The translations under genes were made by a program, and so were the position numbers. Below the pieces are notes generated by a model, which did no database searches, had not been told where the DNA came from, and saw only the letters and a program-made list of their open reading frames with translations. DNA of 46,222 nucleotides from Saccoglossus kowalevskii (taxonomy: Eukaryota > Hemichordata > Enteropneusta > Harrimaniidae), in the NCBI RefSeq assembly GCF_000003605.2, contig NW_003143796.1, forward strand, positions 77,015 through 123,236. Reading direction: 5' to 3'. Of this stretch, positions 21,501-31,334 are shown in pieces (the stretch's first letter is position 1; each line of letters starts with the position of its first letter).

Positions 21501-23348
21501 ATAGATTTCCGCAAAGCATTTGACAGCATAGAATGGCCTTTTATATTTTCTGCATTAAAATCATATAATTTTGGGGCATCGCTGTTGCAATGGATTCATT
21601 GCGAAGGGCGATCCCATTTCTCCGTATTTATTTATATTATCCCTAGAAATACTTCTTTTTTCTATCAGGTCTAACGGCTCTATCCATGGAATCAGTGTTG
21701 AAGGTTGTGAAATAAAAAATGATCGCCGATGATTTAACTTGCTTTTTATCGGATGAGTCATCTGTTATAGCTCTCTTGTCGCTTATGAAAGATTTTTATA
21801 AATATGCTGGGCTCGCCATAAATTGTGACAAAACAGAAGCAATGTGGCTGGGAAAGTGGAAAAATCGCAGGGATAAATCCGTTCAGGGTTAAATGGCCAA
21901 CATCACCAATCAAGATTGTTGGTACGTTTTTCTTGTACAACAAGAATAAAGCATTCAACTCTGTCAAGTCCATACTAAATTGGTTGTTATCTGGAGGACT
22001 CACTATAATTGGTAAAATAACAATTTACAAATCCTTAATAATTCCAAAATTTATATACATATTAAACTCTATCTATATAGAGCCGTTTGATATGAAGACT
22101 ATTAACAGTATAATTTATAATTGTATTTGGAAAGGACATGATAGAGTTGCTCGAAACACGATAAATGGTGATGTTGGCCAAGGTGGGCTAATAAGGGATG
22201 GTCGATATGTATAAATCTCTAATGGTGAAATGGGTACGGTATTTAAATGACAAAATAAATCATCCATGGAAGTTATTTCTGAATAGATACTTGGACCTGT
22301 CGGTGGAAAACTAATCTTTAAATGTGATTATAAAGTTGATCACCTACCGGTTGATATTCCAGATTTCTATATTACAATGTTAAACGTTTGGTCAGAGATA
22401 AAAAAACTTCATAGCTCTGAGAAAATAATCTGGAATAACTCAAATATTTTAATTAACAACAAAAGTATCTTTTATTGGGAATTTTACTCGCATGGAATTT
22501 TGTACATATCTGACATTTTTAACGATGAAAAAACGATAAAAACATGGGATGACTTGATTCTATTAGGCCTTTCCCCAATTAAATTATTAAAATGGAGAGG
22601 CGTTATTTCGGCAATCCCATCTAAATGGAAGCGTGACCTTCCTAAAATCGTACGCCCCGAACCCCCAATTTCAGTTATTATCAAAGATATTGTAAACTCC
22701 ACTCAGCGACTGCAAAAAAAATTTTTAAATTTTTAAAAACAATTTGAAAAGTTATCTCAAATCTTAACTTTGTTCCTCTAATTAGTAAATTTCATTTTCA
22801 GCAATTATTTAAAATTGATGAAATAGAATGGACAAAAAAAAACAACCAAAGTATATTTCTGATCAAGTGCATTAGACTGCTTTTATACCGTATTTGTTCT
22901 ATTAGAAGCACATCACAAATAAACCCTAAATCACATCTCTTGTATATTAACTATAGAAACACCGCAGTATGTAATTTATGAAAACTACTAATTCAACTTA
23001 GGATTATTCTGTTGGTGTATATAATTCACATTATATTTGTATATACTAGAATTGATTTGTTTTGTTTTGTTTTTTCTGTAGGTGGACAGTCCTGACTTGG
23101 AGGTACCACAGTTATTTGCTGAAATTTATGATATACAAGAGCAGCGAAATGAGTGCTGCGATGACGTGTTACTGAAGTGCAAGGGAGTTACACTAAACAC
23201 CTCTTTTGACAAGCTACCTGTTGAGCTTAAAGAGTACCTACGTCAAAAACATGAAAGAGCAAAGAAATCCAACTCAGTGAAAAAAGAGATGAGACACCTA
23301 AAACACTGTCTATCTTACTCTCCTGACTTCTCCCCTCCCAAAACGTGA
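12431..23348 (+). CDS. Nuclear receptor, subfamily NR1 (PPAR/E75/Rev-erb-like), seven 3' exons, 5' incomplete
   Basis: Ligand-type transcription factor expected to act in the nucleus. The exons 12431-12572, 13251-13786, 17898-18003, 19058-19194, 19558-19636, 19814-20004 and 23082-23348 join in frame into 485 residues plus stop (1458 bases). Order: second zinc finger (1-47), A/T-box with AVKFGR (48-60), charged helix (about 73-94), LBD helix 1 (124-144), Ser-rich linker (184-215), helix 3 to helix 11 (227-397), AF-2 helix with LFAEIY (408-413), tail (416-485). From family knowledge, PDRKGLRN at the helix 7-8 region resembles E75/Rev-erb, while [12 protein letters not shown] and the AF-2 resemble PPAR. 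Lys243 and Glu411 fit the coactivator charge clamp. The first zinc finger is not in the visible sequence. Exact orthology (NR1C, D, E, F or an invertebrate-only NR1 group) is not settled. Confidence 0.95.
12620..13152 (+). mobile_element. Helentron-like element, family C, inside an intron
   Basis: Starts with a TG-rich microsatellite; the 5' hairpin is lost. It shares CACACATACAT, GCATTTCTGGC and the last 60 bases with the 5977-7400 element. The right end is AACAGGGACT (13121-13130, exact inverse of AGTCCCTGTT), hairpin GCCATGCTTGGC, then TTGTTTTT. It fills about 79% of the 678-bp intron. Confidence 0.7.
13251..13786 (+). CDS. NR1 receptor exon: A/T-box, hinge, LBD helix 1 and Ser-rich insertion
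   Basis: Acceptor CATGTAG and donor GTGAAC; enters in phase 1 and leaves in phase 0. The split codon gives Ala, restoring [13 protein letters not shown], the C-terminal extension of NR1 DNA-binding domains. A highly charged Glu/Arg-rich helix follows, then PPPP, then [16 protein letters not shown], which fits LBD helix 1. After it come PKRQK, a possible nuclear localisation signal, and a Ser/Pro-rich low-complexity stretch of about 32 residues. About 80 residues separate helix 1 from helix 3, long for an NR1 receptor. The intron that follows starts with a long T tract. Confidence 0.95.
13787..14315. other. Intron sequence with homopolymer tracts
   Basis: T-rich runs near 13800 and 13967 with an A run beside the latter; nothing else recognised. 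Confidence 0.4.
14316..14828 (+). mobile_element. Helentron-like element related to family C, 5' end unclear
   Basis: Three core units of 134-148 bp begin near 14316, 14464 and 14598 (CATTTGTTTCTCATG, GATATTTTGCATGT, GGTTTGGCCGCCATCTTGG). The 3' end has ATAGGGACT, hairpin TCATTG-A-CAATGA at 14808-14820 and CTTGTAT. Confidence 0.6.
14829..16471. other. Intron, no gene recognised
   Basis: AT-rich, with no conserved frame or clear repeat in about 1.6 kb. Confidence 0.45.
16472..17665 (-). mobile_element. Helentron-like element, minus orientation
   Basis: Its 3' end is on the left: read on the minus strand it has GGGGACTGT, hairpin GTCATCT-TC-AGATGAC (16482-16497) and TTGTTTT. Rightward come two kinds of tandem units: AT-rich ones with CAATATTGCATAGCA (16620-17060), then ones with CAAAATGGC and CATCTC(C/T)GA (17090-17640). 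The 5' hairpin was not found. Confidence 0.65.
17898..18003 (+). CDS. NR1 receptor exon: LBD helices 3-4 with the LBD signature
   Basis: Acceptor TTTTACAG and donor GTATGT; phase 0 to phase 1. It encodes [17 protein letters not shown] and DQIILLK, the nuclear-receptor LBD signature (PPAR has AKSIPGF and DQVTLLK; E75 has AKRIPGF). The Lys in SKKLPGF (residue 243) matches the helix 3 Lys of the coactivator charge clamp. The 3' intron falls inside the codon after LLK, a common position in NR1 genes. Confidence 0.96.
18240..18451. mobile_element. MITE family D, copy 1 of a tandem pair
   Basis: 212 bp with terminal inverted repeats of about 30 bp (left TACTGTAGAATACTTTATTT, right its inverse ending CCACAGTA). 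The interior has several GCGAAAAT words in both directions. TA ends suggest a Tc1/mariner-type target. Confidence 0.9.
18481..18692. mobile_element. MITE family D, copy 2 of a tandem pair
   Basis: Also 212 bp, same orientation, 29 bases after copy 1, with about seven differences by eye. Confidence 0.9.
18693..19057. other. Intron, little recognised
   Basis: TTCTTTCTAAGCTTTCTTTG at about 18796 equals the proposed 3' end of family B at 12047, so a solo end fragment may lie here. Confidence 0.4.
19058..19194 (+). CDS. NR1 receptor exon: LBD helix 5 and beta region
   Basis: Acceptor TCTCTAG and donor GTGAGT; phase 1 to phase 0. The split codon gives Gly, so the signature reads LLKGGVFEV, where most NR1 members have LLKAG or LLKYG. 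The segment to [10 protein letters not shown] covers helix 5, the beta turn and helix 6, which contribute to the ligand pocket in relatives. Confidence 0.95.
19558..19636 (+). CDS. NR1 receptor exon: LBD helix 7
   Basis: Acceptor CTTGTAG and donor GTAAGC; phase 0 to phase 1. It encodes [19 protein letters not shown] and ends at ANP, equivalent to E75 FAERMNSMNLTDAEIGLF. The next intron interrupts the Asp codon of PDR, a position shared by many receptors. Confidence 0.95.
19814..20004 (+). CDS. NR1 receptor exon: LBD helices 8-11
   Basis: Acceptor follows a T9 tract (CCAG); donor is GTAAGT; phase 1 to phase 0. DRKGLRN is E75/Rev-erb-like. [13 protein letters not shown] fits helix 9, [19 protein letters not shown] fits helices 10-11 and is closest by eye to PPAR (LFAKLLQKMTDLRQIV). 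Confidence 0.96.
20005..20625. other. Intron, no gene recognised
   Basis: AT-rich; nothing recognised before the TTAA element. Confidence 0.4.
20626..20824. mobile_element. TTAA-type piggyBac-like MITE
   Basis: Left TTAACCTTTTCACCACC, right GTGGTGAAAAGAGTA (inverse, decayed). The interior matches 5166-5345 (TTCATCACAAATTCACAAAA, CCTGTTTATAGTCTGC). Confidence 0.75.
20825..21380. other. Intron, no gene recognised
   Basis: AT-rich; may include decayed 5' sequence of the LINE that follows. Confidence 0.4.
21381..22985 (+). pseudogene. LINE reverse transcriptase remnant (L1/Tx1-like)
   Basis: Broken ORF2 inside the last receptor intron, same strand as the gene. In order and over several frames: [38 protein letters not shown] (RT block with catalytic Asp), [30 protein letters not shown] (catalytic Asp pair), [47 protein letters not shown], then a C-terminal part with [17 protein letters not shown] and [10 protein letters not shown]. 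Frameshifts, a small deletion around the GDP block and stop codons make it inactive. Endonuclease and 5' region are missing. Confidence 0.92.
22986..23081. other. Intron end with polypyrimidine tract
   Basis: TTTTGTTTTGTTTTTTCTGTAG precedes the last coding exon (shown in part: TTTTTTCTGTAG). Confidence 0.7.
23082..23348 (+). CDS. NR1 receptor last coding exon: AF-2 helix and C-terminal tail
   Basis: Acceptor TTTCTGTAG; opens in phase 0 with [18 protein letters not shown] and ends at TGA. LFAEIY matches the AF-2 pattern (two hydrophobics, any, Glu, two hydrophobics), like PPAR LLQEIY; Rev-erb lacks this helix. A further 70 residues (F domain) follow, with a CC pair and a Lys/Arg-rich part ([19 protein letters not shown]), with no family recognised. 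The 3.1 kb intron before it holds a dead LINE. Confidence 0.95.
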   Translation: MDSPDLEVPQLFAEIYDIQEQRNECCDDVLLKCKGVTLNTSFDKLPVELKEYLRQKHERAKKSNSVKKEMRHLKHCLSYSPDFSPPKT

Positions 23349-23655
23349 TGACTTGTGTCTTCATACGCTGCCATGGGTGTACAATATTGATTATTGGAAA
23401 GACCACAAACAATGTTAGTCATGATAGTAAGTGTTCTCAGGTAAAACTCTGAGGCTTGCGAAAAATACTATTTATTATCATAAATCTCTGATTATGAAAA
23501 TGTTTACTGTGATATACCATAAATTTTGTGAGTTATACTAGTTTTTAAAGTTGATTTCACCAGTTTTTGGAAAATTTTCTACAAATCTTTTTGTTGCTTG
23601 CCATGTGTGTATGTTACATAATTTTTGTGCAAAAATAAACAATGGACTGGAGACC
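23349..23655 (+). other. Probable 3' UTR of the NR1 receptor gene
   Basis: Begins after the receptor stop and contains one canonical AATAAA at 23634-23639, with a TG-rich stretch (GGATGTGTC) some 30 bases beyond. Cleavage is inferred at about 23655. A SINE follows just downstream. Confidence 0.6.
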
Positions 23656-23716
23656 ACATCAGGAACAATTATTTGGATGTGTCTTCATGGGATGAGCTCA
23701 TTTCTCTCATCAATTA

Positions 23717-23828
23717 CCTGCTTAGCTCAGTTTGTAGAGTGACTATACCACAACTTGGTTGATTAGAGGAAACATGGTTTGAGTCCTGGGTCTCGCCAAT
23801 AACAAAAAGAAATGTTTTTTTTTTTATA
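23717..23828 (+). mobile_element. tRNA-like SINE
   Basis: TAGCTCAGTTTGTAGAG at 23723-23739 matches a tRNA D-arm/A-box; GGTTTGAGTCC at 23776-23786 matches a B-box at normal spacing. The acceptor and T stems do not pair well, so it is not a working tRNA. An A/T-rich tail (to 23828) follows. Confidence 0.6.
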
Positions 23829-24315
23829 GAATATGGAATAAGTTTCACTTTTGCGCACTTTCATCATGAGATGAAACTTTGGTTTGAAACTGCCTGAATA
23901 ACCAGTAAACGCTGACAGTTTGCAACAAAAAAACTCAGATTTATTAGTAAATCAGACAGTTTCCAAAAATAAAATAAAATCTGATTTACAAGCAAAGAGG
24001 GAACAGTCCTATTCTGGGGAAAAGAGTGAATTACAGAACATAAAAAGGCATACTTAGAAAAATAGCGATGAGACAAAAAGTGGTATAACGGGAATAAACG
24101 TGCATCCAGAACAATTGGTCACATGACCAAAAATGGTATAAATAATGAAAATTGCACTATCTTTGTATGTTGCATATTTTGTTGCATTTGGTTTACTAGT
24201 ATTAGTTTGATGTCACAACTTTCATAACATTTACTTAGTTCATCATGTACATGTGAGTATGTGCTGAAACTTAGTTGAATGCTCGCTACATATTCACGAT
24301 TCATCGTTGGATTTT
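23829..24315. other. No gene recognised
   Basis: Downstream of the receptor; nothing recognised. Confidence 0.4.
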
Positions 24316-25105
24316 TAGCTCCGCTGTCGACTTTGTCGAGCGGAGCTTATCATATGAGTGATTGTCCGTCGTCGTCGTCGTCGTCGTCCGTCGTCGTCGT
24401 CCGTCGTCCGTGTCAATGTTTTACTTTTTTGACTTCTTCTTGAAAACTACAAGCCTAAATGCTTTGATACTTGGTGTATATGTACCTTGGGTAGACCTCT
24501 CTTAGGTTTGTTCATTTCATGTTGATATCTTCAATTCTCTAATTTTGGTGAATATTTTTGTCATTTTTGGTAAAAACTGATATTTTCGACTTCTTGTTAA
24601 AAACCGCAAGTGCAATTGCTTTGATATTACATTTATAGGTACTACATGTGGACCTCTCTCAGATTTGTTAATTTTGTAATGATATCTTTAATTCTTTAAT
24701 TTTGGTGAATATTTTTGTCATTTTTGGTAAAAACTGATATTTTCGACTTCTTGTTAAAAACCGCAAGTGCAATTGCTTTGATATTACATATATAGGTACT
24801 ACATGTGGACCTCTCTCAGTTTTGTTCATTTTGTAATGATATCTTTAATTCTCTAATTTTGGTGAATATTTTTGTCATTTTTGGTAAAAACTGATATTTT
24901 CGACTTCTTGTTAAAAACCGCAAGTGCAATTGCTTTGATATTACATTTATAGGTACTACATGTGGACCTCTCTCAGATTTGTTCATTTCGTGATGATATC
25001 TTCAATTCTCTAATTTTGGTGAATATTTTTGTCATTTTTGGTAAAAACTGATATTTTTCGACTTCTTGTTAAAAACCGCAAGTGCAATTGCTTTGATATT
25101 ACATA
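24316..25105 (+). mobile_element. Helentron-like element, family A, 5' part
   Basis: The hairpin at 24317-24347 is identical to that at 1522-1552. A GTC microsatellite follows (24360-24414), then four core units at exactly 157-bp period (TTTTGGTGAATATTT at 24543, 24700, 24857, 25014). The array runs into a gap, so the 3' end is not visible. Confidence 0.85.
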
Positions 25106-25692
25106 NNNNNNNNNNNNNNNNNNNNNNNNNNNNNNNNNNNNNNNNNNNNNNNNNNNNNNNNNNNNNNNNNNNNNNNNNNNNNNNNNNNNNNNNNNNNNNN
25201 NNNNNNNNNNNNNNNNNNNNNNNNNNNNNNNNNNNNNNNNNNNNNNNNNNNNNNNNNNNNNNNNNNNNNNNNNNNNNNNNNNNNNNNNNNNNNNNNNNNN
25301 NNNNNNNNNNNNNNNNNNNNNNNNNNNNNNNNNNNNNNNNNNNNNNNNNNNNNNNNNNNNNNNNNNNNNNNNNNNNNNNNNNNNNNNNNNNNNNNNNNNN
25401 NNNNNNNNNNNNNNNNNNNNNNNNNNNNNNNNNNNNNNNNNNNNNNNNNNNNNNNNNNNNNNNNNNNNNNNNNNNNNNNNNNNNNNNNNNNNNNNNNNNN
25501 NNNNNNNNNNNNNNNNNNNNNNNNNNNNNNNNNNNNNNNNNNNNNNNNNNNNNNNNNNNNNNNNNNNNNNNNNNNNNNNNNNNNNNNNNNNNNNNNNNNN
25601 NNNNNNNNNNNNNNNNNNNNNNNNNNNNNNNNNNNNNNNNNNNNNNNNNNNNNNNNNNNNNNNNNNNNNNNNNNNNNNNNNNNNNNNNNNNN
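25106..25692. other. Assembly gap (587 N) in the family A array
   Basis: Left flank is core repeat; right flank is not, so the missing piece should hold more units and the 3' hairpin. Confidence 0.99.
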
Positions 25693-26600
25693 GCATACAC
25701 AAACATATGAGAATGTTTATAGCTTACAATATGAGTAGCTGTACTTCTGTGGTCTATGTCAGATAAACGGTATATACATGGTTTATGATTTACTGATTGT
25801 ATTTCATCACTGACCACTGTCTCATGTTCTCATAAAACAATAACAGTTTCAGTGTTTCTGAAATCTGCAAGATGTTGAGAGATGCATTGTAATAAGACGC
25901 AAATGTTGGGTGGGAGGTTTTAGTATGATGAATCGGCAGTTATCTATTTAAAAAAAAAACTTTCATAGACCATCAGTTCATATTTATGTAGAGGAAGTGG
26001 CATGCTCTACAATACAGTGAAGAGTACATGTATATACAGTGGCACTGTTCTCAGGATTCTATTTGACACTTATTTATCGCTATTAATGACCATGTCTTGT
26101 TGGGTGCTGTAACTGATAATATTAGTTTATACTTTACTGGTGTCTTATCTTGCTCCTTGTGAAATTTTAGAATGTCAAAAACAATCTGTATTTTGAAATT
26201 AGCCGTAATACTACTAAGTAGGCTTTCTCTGTAAATATTATATTTAAAAATACAATTTTATTTTATCAACTTAATACAATTTCCCTCATTTTTAAAGAGC
26301 TTGCCAGTTTGTGAAATTCAATCTTGATAAAATATATTATTATACATCTGTCACCGTAATGCCATGAATTACAGCATGCCATAATTTTGCCTTATTTTAT
26401 GGGGTATTTTTTTTATTCTACCATATTAGGAAATGCGAATTCCAAATATGGAATGATTACACACGTAAGTGTCCTCTAATAATAAAAACAAACATGACTG
26501 CCACTAGAGTTTGACAGGAATCCACATAAAGAAGTTCGCTGATTCTGTTCTAAACATTTTGGATTTCGGCATGAAGTATCCTTGGAAGGAAAAGATGTAT
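25693..26600. other. Intergenic, no gene recognised
   Basis: AT-rich; no conserved frame. Confidence 0.4.
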
Positions 26601-26747
26601 AATAATAAGGAGATTATAAGGATACCTCAAAGTATGCACTCAGACAGTACGCTGCACATCGACTTCCACTGCATGTTTTTCGATACTTCCGCTGTACTGC
26701 CTTTGTGCATACTTTGAAGTATCCTCATAATAACCTTATATTATTAG
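26601..26747. repeat. Foldback with ~50-bp arms
   Basis: Left arm 26601-26650 (AATAATAAGG...AGTATGCAC...CAGTAC) pairs with right arm 26694-26747 (GTACTGCC...GTGCATACTTTGA...TATTATT) with a few mismatches and a 43-base loop. No coding content; MITE remnant or hairpin RNA are both possible. Confidence 0.8.
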
Positions 26748-26771
26748 TAAACAAAAGATTACCAACACTGC

Positions 26772-26785
26772 CCACCAGAGGGCAG
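26772..26785 (+). promoter_or_regulatory. CTCF-consensus match
   Basis: CCACCAGAGGGCAG agrees at all 14 positions with the vertebrate/insect CTCF core CCASYAGRKGGCRS. Located about 3 kb after the receptor gene. Sequence match only. Confidence 0.4.
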
Positions 26786-26789
26786 CCAA

Positions 26790-29700
26790 CATTTGTCTTT
26801 TCCCAGCCTGAGGTGTTGGGTAATACAATAGTAGGTAGATGATCCACCAAGGTCAGTTTGTTGTTTGTTTCCGGGGCAATGATGCAAAGATAGCCGCTGT
26901 TATATCACATGTACATGTTTTAACATAGTACACTGGGTTTTAAGTGTCATGGAAGTAAGAGTTGCAGTATAATTTATAGTAAGAATTTCCAGTATAAATA
27001 AATAAATTTACTGTTGGCTTTGAACTAAAACGATGGGTTTTAATTAAACTAGTAAATTAGGAGTAACAAGTTCTCGGGAAATATCACCATTGTACTAATA
27101 TCTTTTTAAAATGCTTGTGTAAACAACAAGAAAGTTACAGTACTTGCTCTATAGGTAGAATATTGTGCTTTGATACATAAATAAGTATATATTTAAAATA
27201 AGCCAAATTTGAATGATCAAGAAATACAATTTTGGGTTTATATGCCCTTTTGTTAAGATGTGCTTCTCATAGGACAAATATGGTATATGGCTAGAGCTCT
27301 GTGTATATATATATATACACTCTAATACAGTACTTTATTAAATTTACAAACAAAAAATTAATTTATTACAAGTAATTCACAAAAAACCTTGAAGTTCTGT
27401 ACAATTTGTCTGTAAATGTTGCTGTACATATTACTTTGTTTGAATTGTTACCATCACTTCCAGTATTACTGTTCTATACATCCTTCCCTCCATCTACCGT
27501 ATTCATTATATCAGTGATCATGTATTGGGATTGTACTGTTGGTGTATATTGTGATCCATTGTCTGAGAACACCTTCATACGAATAATTGAGTTGCTGCAA
27601 TGGTCTGCTCTTCTTTGACTTAACTTGACTTCTGTGAGCATCATAACAGCTTTGTGTTTTGTTGCATTTCATGACAAATGTTATTTATAAGTCCCATCCC
27701 AAACTAAAGGAAGTCGTGCAAACATCAGAATGCACACATGCCTTGAATGGATAATAAAAAATATGTTGATTTCACTTTCAGCAGATATAGTATCTATTCT
27801 CAAATGTTATTGACACTTTTGTTCATCTACCTCATTCCCTCTTATATTTCCAAGCAATCCTATAATAAATGGATTATTCCACTCCAGATGATTATCTAAT
27901 TTTTGGTTTATTAATGTGCGAGTTGATACAAACTTAAAATGTGTACAAGTAGTGACAATCTAAAGGTTCAATATACCTGCAGTGTCGCATTAAAGAAATG
28001 CTCAAGCTAAATTGTGATGTGTTCCAGCATTAATTTAAAATCCTTAGATGTGCAGTCTGTGTGAAACTTAATATGTTATTGTACTGATCCTGTCTACCAA
28101 ACAATTGTGTGTAATGCTGACACTGACAGTACATTTACTGTGATTATGTATTTTCTTCCAATGTCAAGAGTTTTCAAATATTTGGAAAAAAATACAGTTA
28201 AAGGTGGTAATACCATGCACTGTTCTTAAACAAAATTGCACATTCTCAATGGCTAAGCATGGTCAGATGATCAGCACATGTACCATATTTGTTCTATTAG
28301 TTGCTCATGTTGCTCAATTTGTAAATAAGGTAATCAAATCAAGTATACAATAAATACAATTTTTGGTTTTATGTGCTTTTCAATACCGGTATATTGCTAT
28401 GAATCAAGACATTGGTCACTGTATTTTTTTTGGGAGGGGGAGTGGGGGGTTAATAACTCTCGGATATGAATTTTACCTCAGGTTTTTTGCTGCTAATATA
28501 ATTGTTTAGGTCAGTGTGTTGTGACCATACATGTCTGATTTAACACTGCTGCCATCATCACCACTTGTCATTTCCAGTAAAACCTTTGAACTTGCTTGAA
28601 CATAACAGACTATGTGGTTTTTTTGTGACATGCAAAGCCGTTTTCAATTCCATCAATTTGGCTTCTTCAGGGATTAGACCCCTCCCCCTTTCCCTCTATC
28701 TTCTGCTTGTTGATCTTTTTATGATTGGTACAACAGAACACCATGCACACCTTTTTCATTCAAACCATTTTTTTTTCTTGCCTTTTAATTTATTATATTA
28801 TTACCATATTTTCTTTATTATTAGCGCATGCACTTATATAAATAACTGTGTGCATTATCAAAATAAGTCGTCCCGCGCTTCTAATAAAGCAAGTACAGTA
28901 GTATTTATTTATAGTTTATTGATGAAATTTGATATTAACAAGCTTGGCTCATTGGTATTCACATTTTTAATATACTAGTATTTGCATATCTGATATTTAG
29001 GAGCTGATCTGATTTAAAATGTGATTGAACTATATTCTGGAAACCAGTACTGCTTTATAAAATATTGTATTAGTTATCTACTAATAAAAATATTACACAT
29101 AAGTATCTGTATTTATTTTGTGTATGAACAGAGAGACACGTACAGAGAAATAAGAGAATGAAATTACCTTAAGATGAAAAAGAAATATTAATTTTACCCA
29201 ACAGCAAATAATTTGCTTCCTCCTAACTGTGAATGTCCATTTAAATTACATCATATACACTAGCATTTTTTTCTATTGAAGGGTGGGCAGGAATCTGCTT
29301 GTCTGTCTAAATAATACTCAGATAAATACTCGGCTTCTGTTTAAACTTCTGTGTAGTGGTGTAAGAAAAAAAGTGTTAACCCCCCCCCCCCCCCGTATGA
29401 CTGCCACAGCGTGAGTATATGCGCCCTCGACGACCATTTCTGGCTACTAATGGCTCAGAGAGCAAGTCTTGGTTTCTAGAAGTCCAGCAATATATCAACT
29501 GGGGTGGGGTGGGGATAACTGAAAGATATGGTTAAATCAAATTCAAGCTAGACACCAAGGATGTTAGGTGTTACAATATAAGAATGTTAAGGCAAAAAAA
29601 AAAAAAAAAGAAATGTTCTCCTATTCCAGCCACCCTAATGATGTCTAATATTTGATCCCCAACCACGATTACATGCCGGACCATGTTTAAATTGTTTAAG

Positions 29701-30060
29701 CATATACTGTACAGTCTACAGTTATGGATAACATTATTTTCTCGCTATTTAGGCAAAGGTGACAGTTTTTGACATCGACACAACTTGAATGGTATGTGCT
29801 AGTATGTTTTTCTTTCACAAATTTCTTCGCAAAATATTATGCTGTTGCATTGACTGTAATTGTGTAACTGACAGATTTATTTTCGGTAAAACTGGATTTC
29901 TCCTTTTCTCCGCCCAATACAGATAATTACTCTCACGGGGGTGGCTTCATTCATTCATTCAATCGAAACGAAACGGGAGTCGCACAATCCTGACGCCATA
30001 TTCTGTAATGCAGGTGATTTACATTTTATATCTGGGCGGTACATCTATATTTTGTATTCG
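26790..30060. other. Intergenic, no gene recognised
   Basis: AT-rich. Holds a TA microsatellite (27304-27318), a 15-C run (29380-29394) and an A run near 29595. No exon with family similarity was seen. Confidence 0.45.
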
Positions 30061-30074
30061 CCACCAGATGGCGC
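30061..30074 (+). promoter_or_regulatory. CTCF-consensus match
   Basis: CCACCAGATGGCGC agrees at all 14 positions with CCASYAGRKGGCRS and is in the same orientation as the match at 26772. Confidence 0.4.
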
Positions 30075-30544
30075 TATTCTCAGTATGACCATGAGTGTGA
30101 TTACTACATTGTTTGCATGCAAGACATGTTCTGATATGTCTAGTTTACAACAATATGTGACCTCATGAATCGAAGTATGAAGTGTATTCATTTGCGATTT
30201 GTTTTCAACAACAAATCCTAGCTGCTGGGCGCCTAACAAAGTCCATATACATGTAAGAAGATAGTTCTTTATTACAACCACATTGAAAGAAATTCAATTT
30301 AGGTGAATACAAATGTAATTATTCTAAAAAACCTAAAACTATACTTATCATAAAGATACAGTAAAGAAATATTACTGGTACTTGAAGATAAAAATTAAAA
30401 TATTAAATTTCCATGAGTTTTTGTTTAATATCGATAATATTCTTTTCTTGTTGAATATGCTGTTTTTATGTATTTAATTAATTTTTTTATCAATGGTCTG
30501 TTCTCAGCATTTAAAATGTAAAAAAAGTGTTTCTGTATTATTTG

Positions 30545-31120
30545 CTTGAACAAAATTTTCAATTGATTCTGAACATTTTGTGTATAATATTACTCTGGCC
30601 TTAGTATAAAGACTGCATGATGTGAAAAACTGCAGCTCATCTTCAGTAATACCGGTATTACATTTTGCACATTTTCTATCTTAAATTTTTATTTTTGATG
30701 TCTTCCAGATTCAATGATTAGTTTATGTGCACTTAGTCTTAGTCTAGAAATAAGGCTAGTTTCTTTTCTGTTTTGTAATGTTTTTAAGTATTTGGCAATT
30801 TCAATCTTATTTTTTAATAATTTATATGTCCGTAGTTTTGGATCATTATTGCTCAAGTTCCATTTTGTTTCATAGTAATCTTCAGTTTTCTGTTTAAATT
30901 CATCTTTGTTGATGTTTTTTATGTCATGTATATTGTAAATTTGTTGTAATTTTTTGAAGATTTGTAAACCAAGAATCTTTGTATTGATTCTGTTGCTGGT
31001 CTATCTATATGCCAAGCTTATTGGACCATTCCTCAAAATATTGAGATAATATTTTATGGCTTGGTATTGTATTTTAGCAATTAAAGGCAGCCGCCCAATC
31101 TCCATTCTAGTGCCAATGTT
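30545..31120 (-). pseudogene. LINE ORF2 C-terminal remnant, minus strand
   Basis: Read on the minus strand: MEIGRLPLIAKIQYQAIKYY, NILRNGPISLAYR, then EDYYETKWN, SLISRLRLSAHKLIIESGRH and DELQFFTSCSLYTKAR. This is the block order of the region after RT in many invertebrate LINEs (LR.SAH.L.IE.GR followed by CxxC and HFL..C). Stops and frameshifts break it; the Cys/His part is degenerate. Confidence 0.75.
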
Positions 31121-31324
31121 CTGGTACATAACCTGAGGTGGTGTTTTTCTGTTTTTGTTTTGTATATGTATATGTGTGTAACGACAGTTGTTTGTTTAAC
31201 TAAACATTGAAAAGCTACACTGATCCAACAATCTGGTCAGACATTAAAACGTAGCTGTTGCTAAAATGAATATGGTTCATTCACCTGTAAATGTGAGCTC
31301 GACGCATGGAGCCGGGAACAACCA

Positions 31325-31334
31325 CAGGTGGCGC
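31325..31334 (+). promoter_or_regulatory. Partial CTCF-core match
   Basis: CAGGTGGCGC fits the last ten positions of the CTCF core; the first positions do not. Confidence 0.2.

Noticed and set aside
23717..23795. Functional tRNA gene
   Set aside because: Acceptor and T stems do not pair; better explained as a SINE.
24360..24414. GTC repeats considered as a coding trinucleotide expansion
   Set aside because: They follow the family A hairpin as its microsatellite part; no gene frame includes them.
24530..25105. Regular 157-bp repeats considered as a CRISPR or centromeric satellite
   Set aside because: Units have no spacers and are joined to a transposon-type hairpin; the array is short.
25010..25817. 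Long frames across 25010-25817
   Set aside because: Open only because of the N gap.
28565..28978. 137-codon open frame, + strand
   Set aside because: Hydrophobic, low-complexity translation of AT-rich DNA, no family recognised.
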